DNA from: Chelonoidis abingdonii
Lineage: Eukaryota; Chordata; Testudines; Testudinidae
Direction: 5' to 3'
Length of the DNA stretch: 64,000 bases
Assembly: GCF_003597395.2 (NCBI RefSeq)
Contig: NC_133778.1
Coordinates: 13,353,053 to 13,417,052 of the forward strand
Of the stretch, positions 47,389-57,138 are shown in pieces; position 1 is the first letter of the stretch; each line of letters opens with the position of its first letter. The translations under genes and the position numbers were made by a program. A model generated the notes under the pieces. That model was not told where the DNA came from, did not search any database, and saw only the letters and a list, made by a program, of their open reading frames with translations.

Positions 47389-47476
47389 GGCCAGATCCTC
47401 AGCTGATGTAAATCAACAGAGCTCGATTGACTTCAGTGGAGCTGTGCCAGTTTAGACCAGCGGAGGATCTGACCAA
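47389..47476. repeat. Palindromic MITE-like repeat, 88 bp
   Basis: The left half (ggccagatcctcagctgatgtaaat) is mirrored by the right half (agtttagaccagcggaggatctgacc on the plus strand), around a centre 'gattgacttcagtgg'. Nearly the whole unit can form a hairpin. Confidence 0.58.
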
Positions 47477-48439
47477 GAATTTCTTCAGGCAGGCAGGCAT
47501 GAGACTGTTTGCAGGACCCCGCTTGTTAGTAAAAAAGCCGATCGTAGCAATTTTCATCAGACAGCATGGAAATTAATTAGCCCAATTTTATGGAAATTAG
47601 CTCATTATAAATAATTTTAGCTGGGCCATTCACAAAGCATTTTTCGGATTAAACAAAAAAAAACAGCTCTGAATTAGATTCCAATTCCACCCCCCCTTCT
47701 TAAAAAAAATAAAATAAAGAATTTGAGCAGGTGGTGCCATTTGCAGGGGGGCAGAGCGCACCGACTGGGCTTGCAGCTTCTCTAGACTTTGCTTTCCCAC
47801 TCAAACCTAAAAAAGCAACATCAAATGGGTTGTGGGTTTTCTGCACTGTTTATTATTTACCGCTGCAGATGTCCCTGCATCTCCTGAGCCTGGCTATGCT
47901 ACATTCTCTTCCCGGTGGTCCAAAGCAGCACTTATGCATCCCCTGAGGCTTTTCTCTTGTGGATCAGAATGGGGGCAGCTCTCAGAGCATTCTGGGGGAA
48001 ATCAGTGCCCTTGTGGATGGGCTGGCAGATGGAAAACAAACAGAGTAGGGAGCTCTGAGGCTCAGGACATTTCCTCTCAAAAGGTATTGTGCATAGGACA
48101 GATCAGTTTGGAGCAGGGCAGACTCTTTTGGGGCAGGACGGGCAGAGACAATGGGAGTGGTGAGCTGGAAGACTGGCTAATTGTGTCATGCTTGATCTGG
48201 CTTACAAGTGATTCAGAGCTTAGTGATTTCTACCTCTGATCCTCTAGTGTCTTGTTTCCGTAAGGTGGCTCTTCCTTATTTGTTCTCAGCTACCTGATAT
48301 GACTCTCCTGAGTCCCTGTCTTCTCTGGTATTTATTTCAGAGCTGTAACACTTATTCCCTCCCCAAAACTGTCCAGAGTAAATTCTTCTGCATCCTCTCC
48401 CTGCTGTTTTAATGGCTTAGTGAACCTGTAACTCTAATA
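47477..48439. other. No gene seen
   Basis: A 135-codon open frame at 47832-48239 has no recognisable motif and no start context worth noting. I regard it as chance. Confidence 0.4.
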
Positions 48440-48840
48440 CAGTTACACTGCTACAGATTAGGGACTGGGTAGCTAGGAAGTGGTTCTGCAAAAAAGGACC
48501 TAGGGGTTACAGTGGACGAGAAGCTGGATATGAGTCAACAGTGTGCCCTTGTTGCCAAGAAGGCTAACGACATTTGGGGCTGTATAAGTAGGAGCATTGC
48601 CGGCAGATTGAGGGATGTGATCATTCCCCCTTTATTCAGCACTGGTGAGGCCTCATCTGGAGTACTGTGTCCAGTTTTGGGCCCCACACTACAAGAAGGA
48701 TGTGGAAAAATTGGAAAGAGACCAGCAGAGGGCAACAAAAATGATTAGGAGGCTGGAGCACATGACTTATGAGGAGTCTGAGGGAACTGGGATTGTTTAG
48801 CCTGCAGAAGAAAAGGTATAAAGGGATAAAGCATTTAGAA
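48440..48840 (+). mobile_element. CR1 LINE ORF2 C-terminal fragment
   Basis: 'aaaaggacctaggggttaca', 'gaagctggatatgagtcaac', 'cagttttgggccccacacta' and 'ggatgtggaaaaattggaaa' are the highly conserved DNA signature of the CR1 ORF2 C-terminus. Translation of 48512-48660 gives DEKLDMSQQCALVAKKAND, then several frame breaks. The 3' UTR is missing, so this copy is truncated at both ends. Confidence 0.8.
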
Positions 48841-50439
48841 ACTTCCCCTCCCCTAAATGTTTGCCAGAGTATTTTGAAAAATGACCATCCATTTTGTAAT
48901 AGTGATTATTTTACATGCCAGTCAAGCTAGTGGGGGGATGAAAAAGGTGTAGGAGGACTTGCATCAATATGATATGTGCGTATTTTGCTAAGGGATCTGT
49001 TTGTAATCTGATCTGCTGAGATAAGGCAATCGCTATATTTGAAAGCGACACAAATGTGTTCTTTGTGCACTTATGTGTGCATGGGTCTTTTTAAAAACAG
49101 CATCATCTAATTTTACTAACAAGATAAAACACCTTGTGAACAGATACCATTGTGTCTGTGATTTTTAAGCAGCAGCCCGACACAATTTACATTTCCTGAA
49201 ATCATTACTTAAAACCAATTATGCTACAAAAGAAGATAAAGTGCTTTAATAATTTATTTTAAAACAAATTGAAGCTGATAGTCTCCTAATCCCTGCACCC
49301 AAATATTCTTTCTTTGTACATTACCCTCAGTACCTGCAGCTGACATGCCTAGAGCCATCCCTCGCCCCAGACTTTGCTAAAGAGCTCCAATATGTTTTCT
49401 TTACTAATTAGGCATTGTTGCTGTTTTAAGACGATCTGTGGAGTGATTTTGATTAGTTTGGCATCTCAATGTTAAAGCAACTAGCAGTTACCTTTAAACA
49501 GTAATGATGCCTAAATTATAAAATTTGAGAGCCGTGAGTTTAATTTTATTTTGATTTTAAAAGCCAGATAAATTGTAATTGGACCTTTTGATGTAATATT
49601 CTCTTTTTGAATAGCATTTTAAGGAAAATAGATCTTGGGTAAAAATGTTCAGAAGAAATCCAAGTCTCTTTTTCAAAAGTGTCATAGGCACATAGGAGAC
49701 AAAGTCCCACTGAGCTTTCAATAAGACTTAGGCTCGTCAGTGCCTAACTCACTTTTGAAAATAGGGCTCAGGTTCATAAGTCACTTAGGTGCTGTTGAAG
49801 ATGTTACTCCTTGACTTGTTTTGCACGTTAAGGTCTTGATACTTCAGTCATACCCACATTACAGACCCTAACACTGTACGTAGTACTGTTTAGCTTTTGA
49901 GCAGCTCTGATCTGGGCCCAAACTTTTGCACTATTGCCTTTTTAAAAAAACATGCTAGCTGCAGAAATGGAAGTGCATGATGTTACAAAAATACTATACA
50001 TAGTGACTGGTGATTCTCAAGGATTGAAGTTCAGATACTATAATTTATCTGAACTATCTAACCCTTGGTGTCTGCAGATTGGATGGTAAATCCCTTGGGG
50101 GCAAAATTTCTGGCTGCGTTTGGGGAATGTACTCAGAAATGGCTTTCTTGAAGTATTGTGGTGTGTCTTTGGAACCCGGAAGCTGAGGATTTAGTTGTGC
50201 AATTAAAAAAAAAAGTAATTGCCCAGTTCTGTTTCACAGGGAAGGCTAAAATAAGAACTGAGGTTTATTTGAAATTTAAAAAAATGTTTAGTGATTTTTT
50301 TTCCCATTATAATGCACCTCTGCCTTTCCTGATTACAACAAGGAGCCAACTAGAAAAGCTGATAGGCAGACTGGCATTATAAAGTCAGCACTGGTTTCAA
50401 ATTCCTGGGGCAATATATCCAGAAATGAAACCATACTCT
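48841..50439. other. AT-rich single-copy DNA with one short repeat
   Basis: A palindromic-type repeat related to 43480-43815 lies at about 49668-49800 and is listed separately. No gene was recognised in the rest. Confidence 0.42.
49668..49800. repeat. Palindromic repeat, 'ttcaaaagtg...cacttttgaaa'
   Basis: 'tttcaaaagtgtcataggcac' at the left and 'agtgcctaactcacttttgaaa' at the right are inverse forms, with 'cactgagctttcaataag' in the middle. It is a copy of the family at 43480-43815. Confidence 0.48.
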
Positions 50440-50580
50440 TGTTATTTATATGAATTCTCATAGCATCCAGAATCCCAATCATGACCCAAATATCATTGTG
50501 CTTTGCACTGTTTGTGCCCCCGAGTTTACAATCTAATGAGACAAGGTGGACAAACAGTAAGACAGACAATATACAAGCAG
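50440..50580 (-). repeat. MIR-like SINE fragment
   Basis: 'gtgctttgcactgtttgtgc' and 'gagtttacaatctaatgaga' followed by 'caaggtggacaaacagtaag' match the reversed SINE head seen at 53.0 kb. Confidence 0.42.
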
Positions 50581-51319
50581 AATGTGAAAGGTGCAGGACT
50601 TGTTGGTTCCATTCTAGTACCTAGGGTCAGGAAGAACAGGGGCGCATTAAGATGAAAGTACAGATTCCTTTTATGGTATTTCCAACATGGCTAAAGATAC
50701 ATGATTGTGATACTGATTTTTCTTGTGGATTTCCTGCCTATTTGTAGACCACAGAGACCTAGCAACAGACATAACCAAACCATTCTTGGATCCTGAGCCC
50801 ACATGAATTAAACCTGGTCCTGTAAAGATAGAATTTCTTGAGTTTTTTTCCCCTCTTTCTTTGGTGAGAAATTGTTTCTCAGTGATAATTTCTAATCTGG
50901 TCCATTTTCCTTTATGTTTTTTGTTGATTTATCTTGATTTGAATTTGTTTCTCATTGGTGGTTATGGATTTGAACATGCTTCCCACTGGTTATGAGAGCT
51001 TTTCCAATGCTGAACCTGTTTTCTTCCAGTTATCCCAGGGTGCCCCTGATGTGATCCTGATGAAAAGCAGGTAGGGGATTTATAAATGGAAAAATGAACA
51101 TTAAAACAAAACAATAATGGAGGGCTTTCTGCATAAGAAGAATATTTAGTGTCTTCTAGACACTTATACTTATTACAGGCTTCTAGACTCTTCATAATCC
51201 CAACTTTAGTAGCAAAATATATTGTTATAAAGAGGTTTTTGCCATTGATATAAGTTGACTATATGGATTTAAATAATAATACACTTTAGCTTTGTACCAG
51301 AAAGAAAGGTTTAACTCAA
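50581..51319. other. Single-copy DNA, no gene seen
   Basis: No coding frame or repeat was recognised. Confidence 0.4.
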
Positions 51320-52660
51320 ACATAAGAACATTAGAATGGCCATACTGGGTCAGACCAGAGTGGTCATCTACCCTAGTATCCTATCTTCTGACAGTAGCCA
51401 GTGCCAAGTGCATCAGAGGGAATTCACAGAACAGGTAATCATATAGTGGTTCATCCCGTGTCACCCATTACCAGCTTCTGGCAAACAGAGGCTAGGGACA
51501 CTTCAGACCATGGTTTTCCATCCCTGCCCATTGTGGCTAATATCCATTGATGTACCTATCCTCCATTAACTTACCTAGTTCTTTTTAAAATCCTGTTATA
51601 GTCTTGGCCTTCAGAACATCCTCTGGCAAAGTTCCACAGGTTGACTGTGCGTTGTGTGAAGAAGTACTTCTTTTTGTTTGTTTTAAATCTACTACCTTTG
51701 AATTTCATTGGTGACCCCTAGTTCTTGTGGTTTGAGAAGGAGTAAATAACACTTCCTTATTCACTTTTTCCACACCAGTCATGATTTTATAGACCTCAAT
51801 CACATCCCACCCTTAGTCATCTCTTTTCCAAGATGAAAAGGCCCAGTCTTCTTAGTTTCTCCTCTTATGGAAGCTGTTCCATACCCCTAATCATTTTTGT
51901 TGCCCTTTTCTGAATCTTTTCCAATACCAATACATTTTTTTTGAGATTGGGCGACCATATCCACACGCAGTATTCAAGTTGTAGGTGTGCCATGGATTTA
52001 TATCAAGTCAATATGATATTTTCTATCTTATTATCTATCCCTTTTCTATTGATTCCCAACATTCTGTTCACTTTTTTGACTGCTGCTGCACCTTGAGTAG
52101 ATGTTTTCAGAGAACTATCCACAGTGACTCCAAGATCTCTTTCTTGATTGGTCGCAGCTAATTTAGACCCCATCATTTTATATGCATAGCTGGGATTATG
52201 TTTTCGAATGTGCATTACTTTGCATTTATCAACATTGAATTTCATCTGCCATTTTGTTGACCAATCACCCAGTTTTGTGAGATCCCTTTGTAACTCTTTG
52301 CAGTCTGCTTTGGACTTAACTATCTTGAGTAGTTTTGTTTCATCTACAAATTTGGCCACCTCACTGTTTATCCATTTTCCAGATCATTTATAAATATGTT
52401 GAATAGGACTGGTCTCAGTACAGACCCTTGGGGGACACCACTATTTACCTCTCTCCATTCTGAGAACTGACCATTTATTCCTATCTTTTGGTTCCCATCT
52501 TTTAACGAGTTACTGATCCATGAGAGAACCTTCCCAGCTTACTTTGCTTAAGAGCCTTTGCTTAAGAGTGTTCTGAAAATCTAACTACACTATATCCACT
52601 GGCTCACCCTTGTCCACATGCTTGTTGACCCTATCAAAGAGTTCTAGTGTATTGGTGAGG
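51320..52660 (-). mobile_element. CR1 LINE, minus strand, 5'-truncated
   Basis: It begins at the reversed CR1 tail (cataagaacattagaatggc then 'catactgggtcagaccag') and extends through the 3' UTR, the C-terminal region and part of RT. The minus strand near 52410-52440 encodes [17 protein letters not shown], an RT motif. 'KFVDETKLL' (about 52330-52353) stands where functional copies have FADDTKL, so the second active-site Asp region is altered. It ends near 52660 in the RT palm. It belongs to the same subfamily as the copy at 20.75 kb. Confidence 0.85.
52003..52359 (-). pseudogene. CR1 ORF2 remnant, RT active-site end and thumb
   Basis: A 118-codon open piece. It starts KFVDETKLLKIVKSKADCKE, then LGDWSTKWQMKFNVDKCKVM and ERDLGVTVDSSLKTSTQGAA. 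The last string is nearly identical to GKDLGVIMDSSLKTSTQCAE at 22.06 kb. A frameshift follows. The catalytic Asp pair is damaged, since the family has FADDT and this copy reads FVDET. Confidence 0.85.
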
Positions 52661-52861
52661 ACGTTCAGAGCTGAGGCTGAAACTCAGAACAAGATATTGC
52701 TTCCCCCTTAACAGATCTGTTTCGCAGATGCAATGTGGTATATAGCAGAACACAATAGCCTGAGATCCCTTCAGTACCTAAACACAGTGGTGAGAGTTAA
52801 GGAATGAATGTTAGCCTTGAATTCCAGTACTGACATTGAATTACCTTGTGTTTTGTGGGTT

Positions 52862-52962
52862 TCATTCCACGGGCCTGATTCTGATCTTCAGAATGATGGA
52901 ATTATATTGGAATTACACCAGTCTAAAACTGGAGTAAGGATGAAATCAGAATCAGGATCTAA
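52862..52962. repeat. Palindromic short repeat
   Basis: 'gggcctgattctgatcttca' and the later 'gatgaaatcagaatcaggat' are inverse forms around 'attacaccagtctaaaactgga'. It is similar in design to the repeat at 47.39 kb. Confidence 0.42.
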
Positions 52963-52974
52963 ATCTCTAATATT

Positions 52975-53105
52975 AAAATGTTGTTGTTATTATTTTATTT
53001 AACCATGTGATAGTGCCTAGATCTCTCAACTGGGGTGGGCTCCATTGTGCTAGGCACTGTACAAATTGTAGTCCCTATTCCAAAGAGTTTGCAATCTAAA
53101 ATACA
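52975..53105 (-). repeat. SINE-type fragment (reversed tail and head)
   Basis: 'ccattgtgctaggcactgta' is the complement of the tail seen at 20190-20275. It is followed by 'gtccctattccaaagagttt', the reversed head region seen at 5.1 kb. Confidence 0.5.
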
Positions 53106-53149
53106 TTATAGGTAGATGAAATAAAGAAGGTAATAAAGGAGAAAGTATG

Positions 53150-53385
53150 GTTGTTGGAGTGACAAAAATAGGATGTGACCTAGCGGAGAGATCACTGAAC
53201 TGGGGCACAGAAGACCTGTGTTCTATTCTCAACTTTGCCCTTGGCCTGTAGGGTGACCCTGAGCAAGACACTTCACCTCAGTTTTCCCATCTGTAAAATG
53301 GGATAATGGTAGTTACATCCTTGATAAAGTGTTCTGAAAAGTACTAATGAAAAGAGCTATATATGAGCCACGTGTTGTTGTTACA
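53150..53385 (+). mobile_element. MIR/CORE-SINE, plus strand
   Basis: 'cctgtgttctattctcaact' is the tRNA-related B box. 'gaccctgagcaagacacttc', 'acctcagttttcccatctgt' and 'aaaatgggataatggtagtta' follow, matching the MIR core in order. This is the best preserved MIR copy in the window. Confidence 0.75.
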
Positions 53386-54104
53386 CAGCAGGTCTCTACA
53401 GAAAGTCCCATAATACTACGCAGAGCAGGACATTTTGCAATATTGCATATGGGTTTTGCATAGTTTCATGCTTTTATTTTCTTTCCTTTTAATGGGGACC
53501 TAGTGCAGCAAACAGATATATTGTGTAAGTGTAAATTTAGACACTTAAAAACACTTCTAAGTAGAAAATAGTTACTATGTTAGCTAATGAAATGAAATAT
53601 TTAGACCATGTGCAATGTAGTGTACTTAATATAATGTAACAGTTCTAAAAGAGCTATAACAGTCTGTTGAATCTTGTTAAATTGTAGCATAGAGCCTTCA
53701 TGCTGTTTGTATGTTTTAAATATGGGCAGGTCTCCAAATGCTTGCCTCTTTGATTCACGTTGGATGAGCACACAAACATTAAGATGGTTATCTGAACTTT
53801 GGGAGTTCCCCCACAGTTACTCCATTGCCAGTTACTCCATTGCCAACAGGTTTTGTGATTGTCCCAAGCTATGTCCTCAAATCAGTCCCTGTAGATTCCT
53901 CTGGGGGTCCATATGTGTGAAGACAACTGCTTGTCCAGGGCCTATGAGAACCTATGGAAACTCATCTACTGGAGTTTTACAAGGGGGAAGCTCCATGGGA
54001 TTTTGAAGATGGGGCTGGATGCCACGTAGAAAGGCATCCCGTGGACAGCAGCCATTTCTCTTGCCAACCATGGAGGTTTTAAGTGGAAATCCAGTTAAGA
54101 GTTG
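53386..54104. other. Single-copy DNA, no gene seen
   Basis: An open frame at 53674-54006 has no recognisable motif. A short duplicated string ('ccattgccagttactccatt') lies at about 53822-53848. Confidence 0.4.
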
Positions 54105-54300
54105 ATGCAGCAGCGTTAACTGCTTTTAGCCAAGGATGGTGTCCCTAGCCTCTGTTTGCCAGAAGCTGTGAATGGGTGACAGAGGATGGATCACTTGATG
54201 ACTGCCTGTTCTGTTCATTCCCTCTGGGGCACATGGCATTGGCCACTGTCAGAAGACAGGATACTGGGCTGGATGGGCCTATTATGTTTATTAATATTAT
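54105..54300 (+). mobile_element. CR1 LINE 3' UTR fragment
   Basis: 'ctctgtttgccagaagctgt', 'cattggccactgtcagaaga' and 'caggatactgggctggatgg' are the standard CR1 tail. The very end is replaced by an AT-rich 'attatgtttattaatatt' duplication. Confidence 0.75.
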
Positions 54301-54340
54301 GTTTATTAATATTTACTATAATTAATTTTTACATAAGAAT

Positions 54341-54345
54341 GGTCA
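54341..54345. repeat. Target-site duplication GGTCA, left copy
   Basis: Matches 56936-56940 exactly and sits directly outside the TG end of the minus-strand LTR element. Confidence 0.8.
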
Positions 54346-54410
54346 TGTCGTAGCTTCCTACTCAGATTTGAACCTTAGCGTTCATAAACTGAGAAGAAAG
54401 CTACGACATG
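54344..54410. repeat. 13-bp perfect inverted repeat at the deletion junction
   Basis: CATGTCGTAGCTT (54344-54356) and AAGCTACGACATG (54398-54410) are exact inverse copies with a 41-base loop. Each contains the LTR end next to primer-site sequence (CATGG), so the second arm is a flipped LTR end. Confidence 0.85.
54346..54397 (-). repeat. Remnant of the 3' LTR (52 bp)
   Basis: On the plus strand, TGTCGTAGCTTCCTAC and 'gatttgaaccttagcgttca' match 55289-55343, the end of the 5' LTR. Only the last roughly 50 bases of the LTR remain. Confidence 0.75.
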
Positions 54411-54921
54411 GTGGTAGAGGTGGGATCAGTATTGGCGAAGGGTTGTTAGGAGTGGTTGGGTTCTGTTGCTTAGCCTGTTCTAATTCCAGGGCCTGCCGGT
54501 GGGCCTCCCTCTGTTTTTCCATCTCTTGTTGGTGTTTTTCCATCTCTTGTTGGTGTTTCTCCCTCTCTCGTTGGAGGGCTGCATCTTGGGCTTCTTGTTC
54601 TCTTTTATGGGCTGCCTCTTTGGCTGCTTGTTGTCTTTTGTAGGCTTCTCTTTTATCTCCAGCTCCCTCCTGTGGCTGGCCTCTCTTTCTCTTTCTCTCA
54701 GCTCCATCTCTTTTTGTTTTATTTCTAGTTCTTGTAGTTTGTTTTCCATGTCTCTCTAGTGGTCTGCGTTTCTGATTTGTTTCTCTGCATCCAGTTTTGC
54801 TCTTTCTTGTTTCAGGGCATCCTTGGTAGTCATAGTCCCTGCTTTCTTGTATTGGGGTGCCCTCTGGTGTTTGTTGTCTGAACTGCTGGCTCTCTGTTGT
54901 CTCCTGGGGTCTGCCCAGCAA
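54411..54921 (-). pseudogene. Gag N-terminal coiled-coil remnant
   Basis: The minus strand encodes a Lys/Glu/Gln-rich coiled coil in two overlapping frames (KRQQAAKEAAHKREQEAQDA and RELEIKEKPTKDNKQ), with a 7-residue tandem KHQQEME duplicated. It ends ALELEQAKQQNPTTPNNPSP. The element at 23.66 kb has a comparable 'ALELASKQ...NPNNPSP' passage in its Gag, which supports the assignment. It stops abruptly at the junction with the LTR remnant, so SCAN, zinc knuckle and pol are absent. Coiled-coil host proteins were considered and rejected because of this match and the LTR context. Confidence 0.75.
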
Positions 54922-55271
54922 CAGTGCTTTTTTTTTTCTTTTTCTAGCTAACCTTTCATATGCAAATTAACTAGTAAAACCACTTTATTTACCTGTGTGT
55001 GTTTTGCTGGGGTTACTTGACTCCCAATGGGAGTGCTATTGTTTAACAAAAGACCCTTTTGTCACCTTAATGGCTCCTTGCTTAAAATGCAAGCCAAACT
55101 GAGACAAACCTTAATGGTTTATTGCTTAAAACTAGAACAAACTGAGCAGTGAGAGAAACAGAGAAAAAAATTCTCTCTGGCTCCTTTAAAAACCAAACCT
55201 TTTTCTCTGCTAAAAAGTCCCTAGAAGAGAAAAGAAAAATAGAATAATCTACTGTCTCTGGATTCTTACCT
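54922..55271 (-). other. Element leader between 5' LTR and gag
   Basis: Non-coding sequence on the minus strand between the primer site and gag, comparable in position to 24544-24840 of the first element. Confidence 0.6.
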
Positions 55272-55288
55272 CCCACCAGCTGCCACCA
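55272..55288 (-). other. Probable primer binding site
   Basis: The minus strand reads TGGTGGCAGCTGGTGGG directly after the LTR end CGACA. It is similar to TGGTGAGCAGCGGTG of the first element, implying a similar primer. Confidence 0.6.
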
Positions 55289-56935
55289 TGTCGTAGCTTC
55301 CTACACATAGATTTGAACCTCGTGTTCATGAACTGAGAAGCTAGCATGAACACTCTAAGCTTAATTACCAGCTTAGAATCTGATATGCTGCCACCACAGG
55401 AATTTCCAGGCCCTGACTCCTGGTCTCCCAAAACGTCTGGGGGACCCAAGACTCAGATGCCTCGGAGTCTTACAACAAAGGAATATAACCTCCTCCCCTT
55501 GTATCATAAGCCTCTGTTCCAAATCTGGACCTTAGCGTCCAAAATCTGGTGCTTAGCATGAACTCCAAGTTTAATTACCAGCTGGATCTATCGCTGTCCA
55601 CCAGATCAGATAGTCTGAGTACCTGATAACTCTCTGGTCTCCCAAACCTTTCCTGGGGGACCCCAAGACTCAATGCCTGAGCCTCCAACAAAGGAAATAA
55701 CCCACTTCCCTTCCTGCTCTTTACTTCTCCAGATTTCCCGCTCTGGGATACTAGGAGATTTCCCTGCTTCAATCCTTGAAACACAAAGAGAGGACGATTA
55801 CTTCCCTCCTTCTCTCTCCCCCCCAGTCTTCCCTGAGAGAGAACATACTCAGCTGGAGAATTCCTATCCCCTGCCTAACTAGAAAAGAAAATCCAACGAA
55901 GTTTAAAAAGAAAGCTTATATAAAAAAAAGAAAGAAAAGACATAAGAATATAAACCTTATAAGATGACAATACAGGGCTATGTGTTAAAAAATATGATTG
56001 AATAAGTCTGATTCAAAAAGATTCTCATTGAAACATTCAGCAACTCCACACTGTAAAATCAAATACATATAACCTATTGTTTTCCTTTTGTACATCACAA
56101 CTTGGAACAGAAGGGTAGAAGAACTTGGAATAGAAAAAAGCTCTTCCATCATTACGCCGATTGAGAAACAAATACAGACAGAACAAAAACAAAGCACACC
56201 CAGAAAGTTCCCTCCCTCACTTTGAAAAATCCGTTCCTGATTGGGTCCTCTGGTCAGTGTTTGGTCTTGTTAACCCTTTAAAGGTAAAAGAAATTAACCT
56301 TAGCTACTGTTTATCGACACTATCTCCTCTTCTACCCCCCAGGTCCCCGGGAAGATACAGCTCAAGTCCTGAAACACAAGCACCGAGAGATTAAGTTATC
56401 TCCTCTCCTCCCCTCCTTCTTCCTCGAGCGTTCAGATCCACCCTCCCGTAGACATAACACAAAAGAGAATTTCCCTTCCTTCGCTCCTTACTAACCCAGA
56501 GAAAACTCAAACAGGTCTTAAAAAGAAAGCTTTATATAAAAAGAAGAAAAAAACACATAACATAGTTCTGTACAAGTTGACAATACAGGGTCAATTGCTA
56601 AAAAAAAATGATAAACACCTATTCAAAAAGAATACATTTAAAACATTCCAGCACTACACACATGTAAATACAAAAACAAAACCGAACAAAAGCCTATTGA
56701 GAAGAGTTCTTTCTTACCTTGGACCATAACTTGGAAACTGAAGATTAGAAGCTTGAAGATAGAAAGATCCCTCTCATAGCCGAGAGACAGACAAAAGACA
56801 CAGACCCAAACATTCCCTCCCTGAGCTTTGAAAAATCCGGTTTCCTGATTGGTCCACTGGTCAGGTGTTTTGGTTCCCTTTGTTAACCCTTTACAGGTGA
56901 AAGAAACATTAACCCTTAGCTATCTGTTTATGACA
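55289..56935 (-). repeat. 5' LTR with internal duplications (1647 bp)
   Basis: TG...CA ends on the minus strand. About 56935-56320 and 56319-55710 are diverged copies of the same segment: both contain 'tttaaaaagaaagct.tatataaaa', 'gaaaaatccg.ttcctgattgg' and 'ctgtttat.gaca'. About 55289-55500 and 55501-55710 share 'agcatgaac' plus 'ttaattaccagct' and 'ctggtctcccaaa'. The LTR thus seems to consist of repeated halves, or two LTRs were merged. Confidence 0.65.
56531..56538 (-). promoter_or_regulatory. TATA-box-like site in the LTR
   Basis: The minus strand reads TATATAAA. The duplicated LTR segment has a similar site near 55914-55921. A function is plausible for an LTR but unproven. Confidence 0.35.
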
Positions 56936-56940
56936 GGTCA
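56936..56940. repeat. Target-site duplication GGTCA, right copy
   Basis: Matches 54341-54345. Confidence 0.8.
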
Positions 56941-57138
56941 TACTCACTACATTCAAAAATTTGCATACATGGCTGATGAATGCACCGATGCTAATGGGCA
57001 TCAAGTATTAAGTCATTCTGTACGTTATCTTGATGTCAGGGGTAGGCCAGTAGATGCATTTCTAAATGCGAGCTATCAGAGAGCTCCCGCACAACTGAAT
57101 AGGCCACTGTCTGGATTAGGTGAGGAGCTGGCCTAGTG
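56941..57138 (+). pseudogene. hAT-transposase-like fragment
   Basis: In frame with 56849-57136, the sequence HYIQKFAYMADECTDANGHQ followed by VLSHSVRYLDVRGRPVDAFL resembles the start of the catalytic region of hAT-type transposases and the domesticated proteins derived from them ('FSIIADETTDVS.KEQLSI.IRYVD....E.FLG'). The first catalytic Asp is present within ADECTD. Homology fades after about 40 residues. The upstream part of the open frame (56849-56940) is LTR sequence read through, not part of the protein. It is truncated, with no zinc finger or later catalytic residues. Confidence 0.55.

Larger units (their letters stand above)
54346..56935 (-). mobile_element. Gypsy-type LTR retrotransposon, internally deleted
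   Basis: Read on the minus strand it begins TGTCATAAACAG (56935 downward), the same first bases as the element at 23.66 kb, and ends GCTACGACA at 54346. A perfect GGTCA duplication flanks it. It keeps a long 5' LTR, leader and the start of gag. The rest of gag, all of pol and nearly all of the 3' LTR are gone. It is related to, but distinct from, the 23.66-kb element: the LTR length and most LTR sequence differ. Confidence 0.85.

Noticed and set aside
47832..48239. A 135-codon plus-strand open frame
   Set aside because: No recognisable motif, no splice or promoter context that I could support, and overlapping frames nearby. Chance is likely.
54382..54921. A 179-codon coiled-coil protein candidate
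   Set aside because: It matches the Gag of the other gypsy element in its NNPSP region and lies just behind a primer site and LTR.
56849..56940. The N-terminal part of the open frame leading into the hAT-like fragment, as if one fused gene
   Set aside because: These codons are antisense LTR sequence. The join is at the target duplication, so the fusion is accidental.
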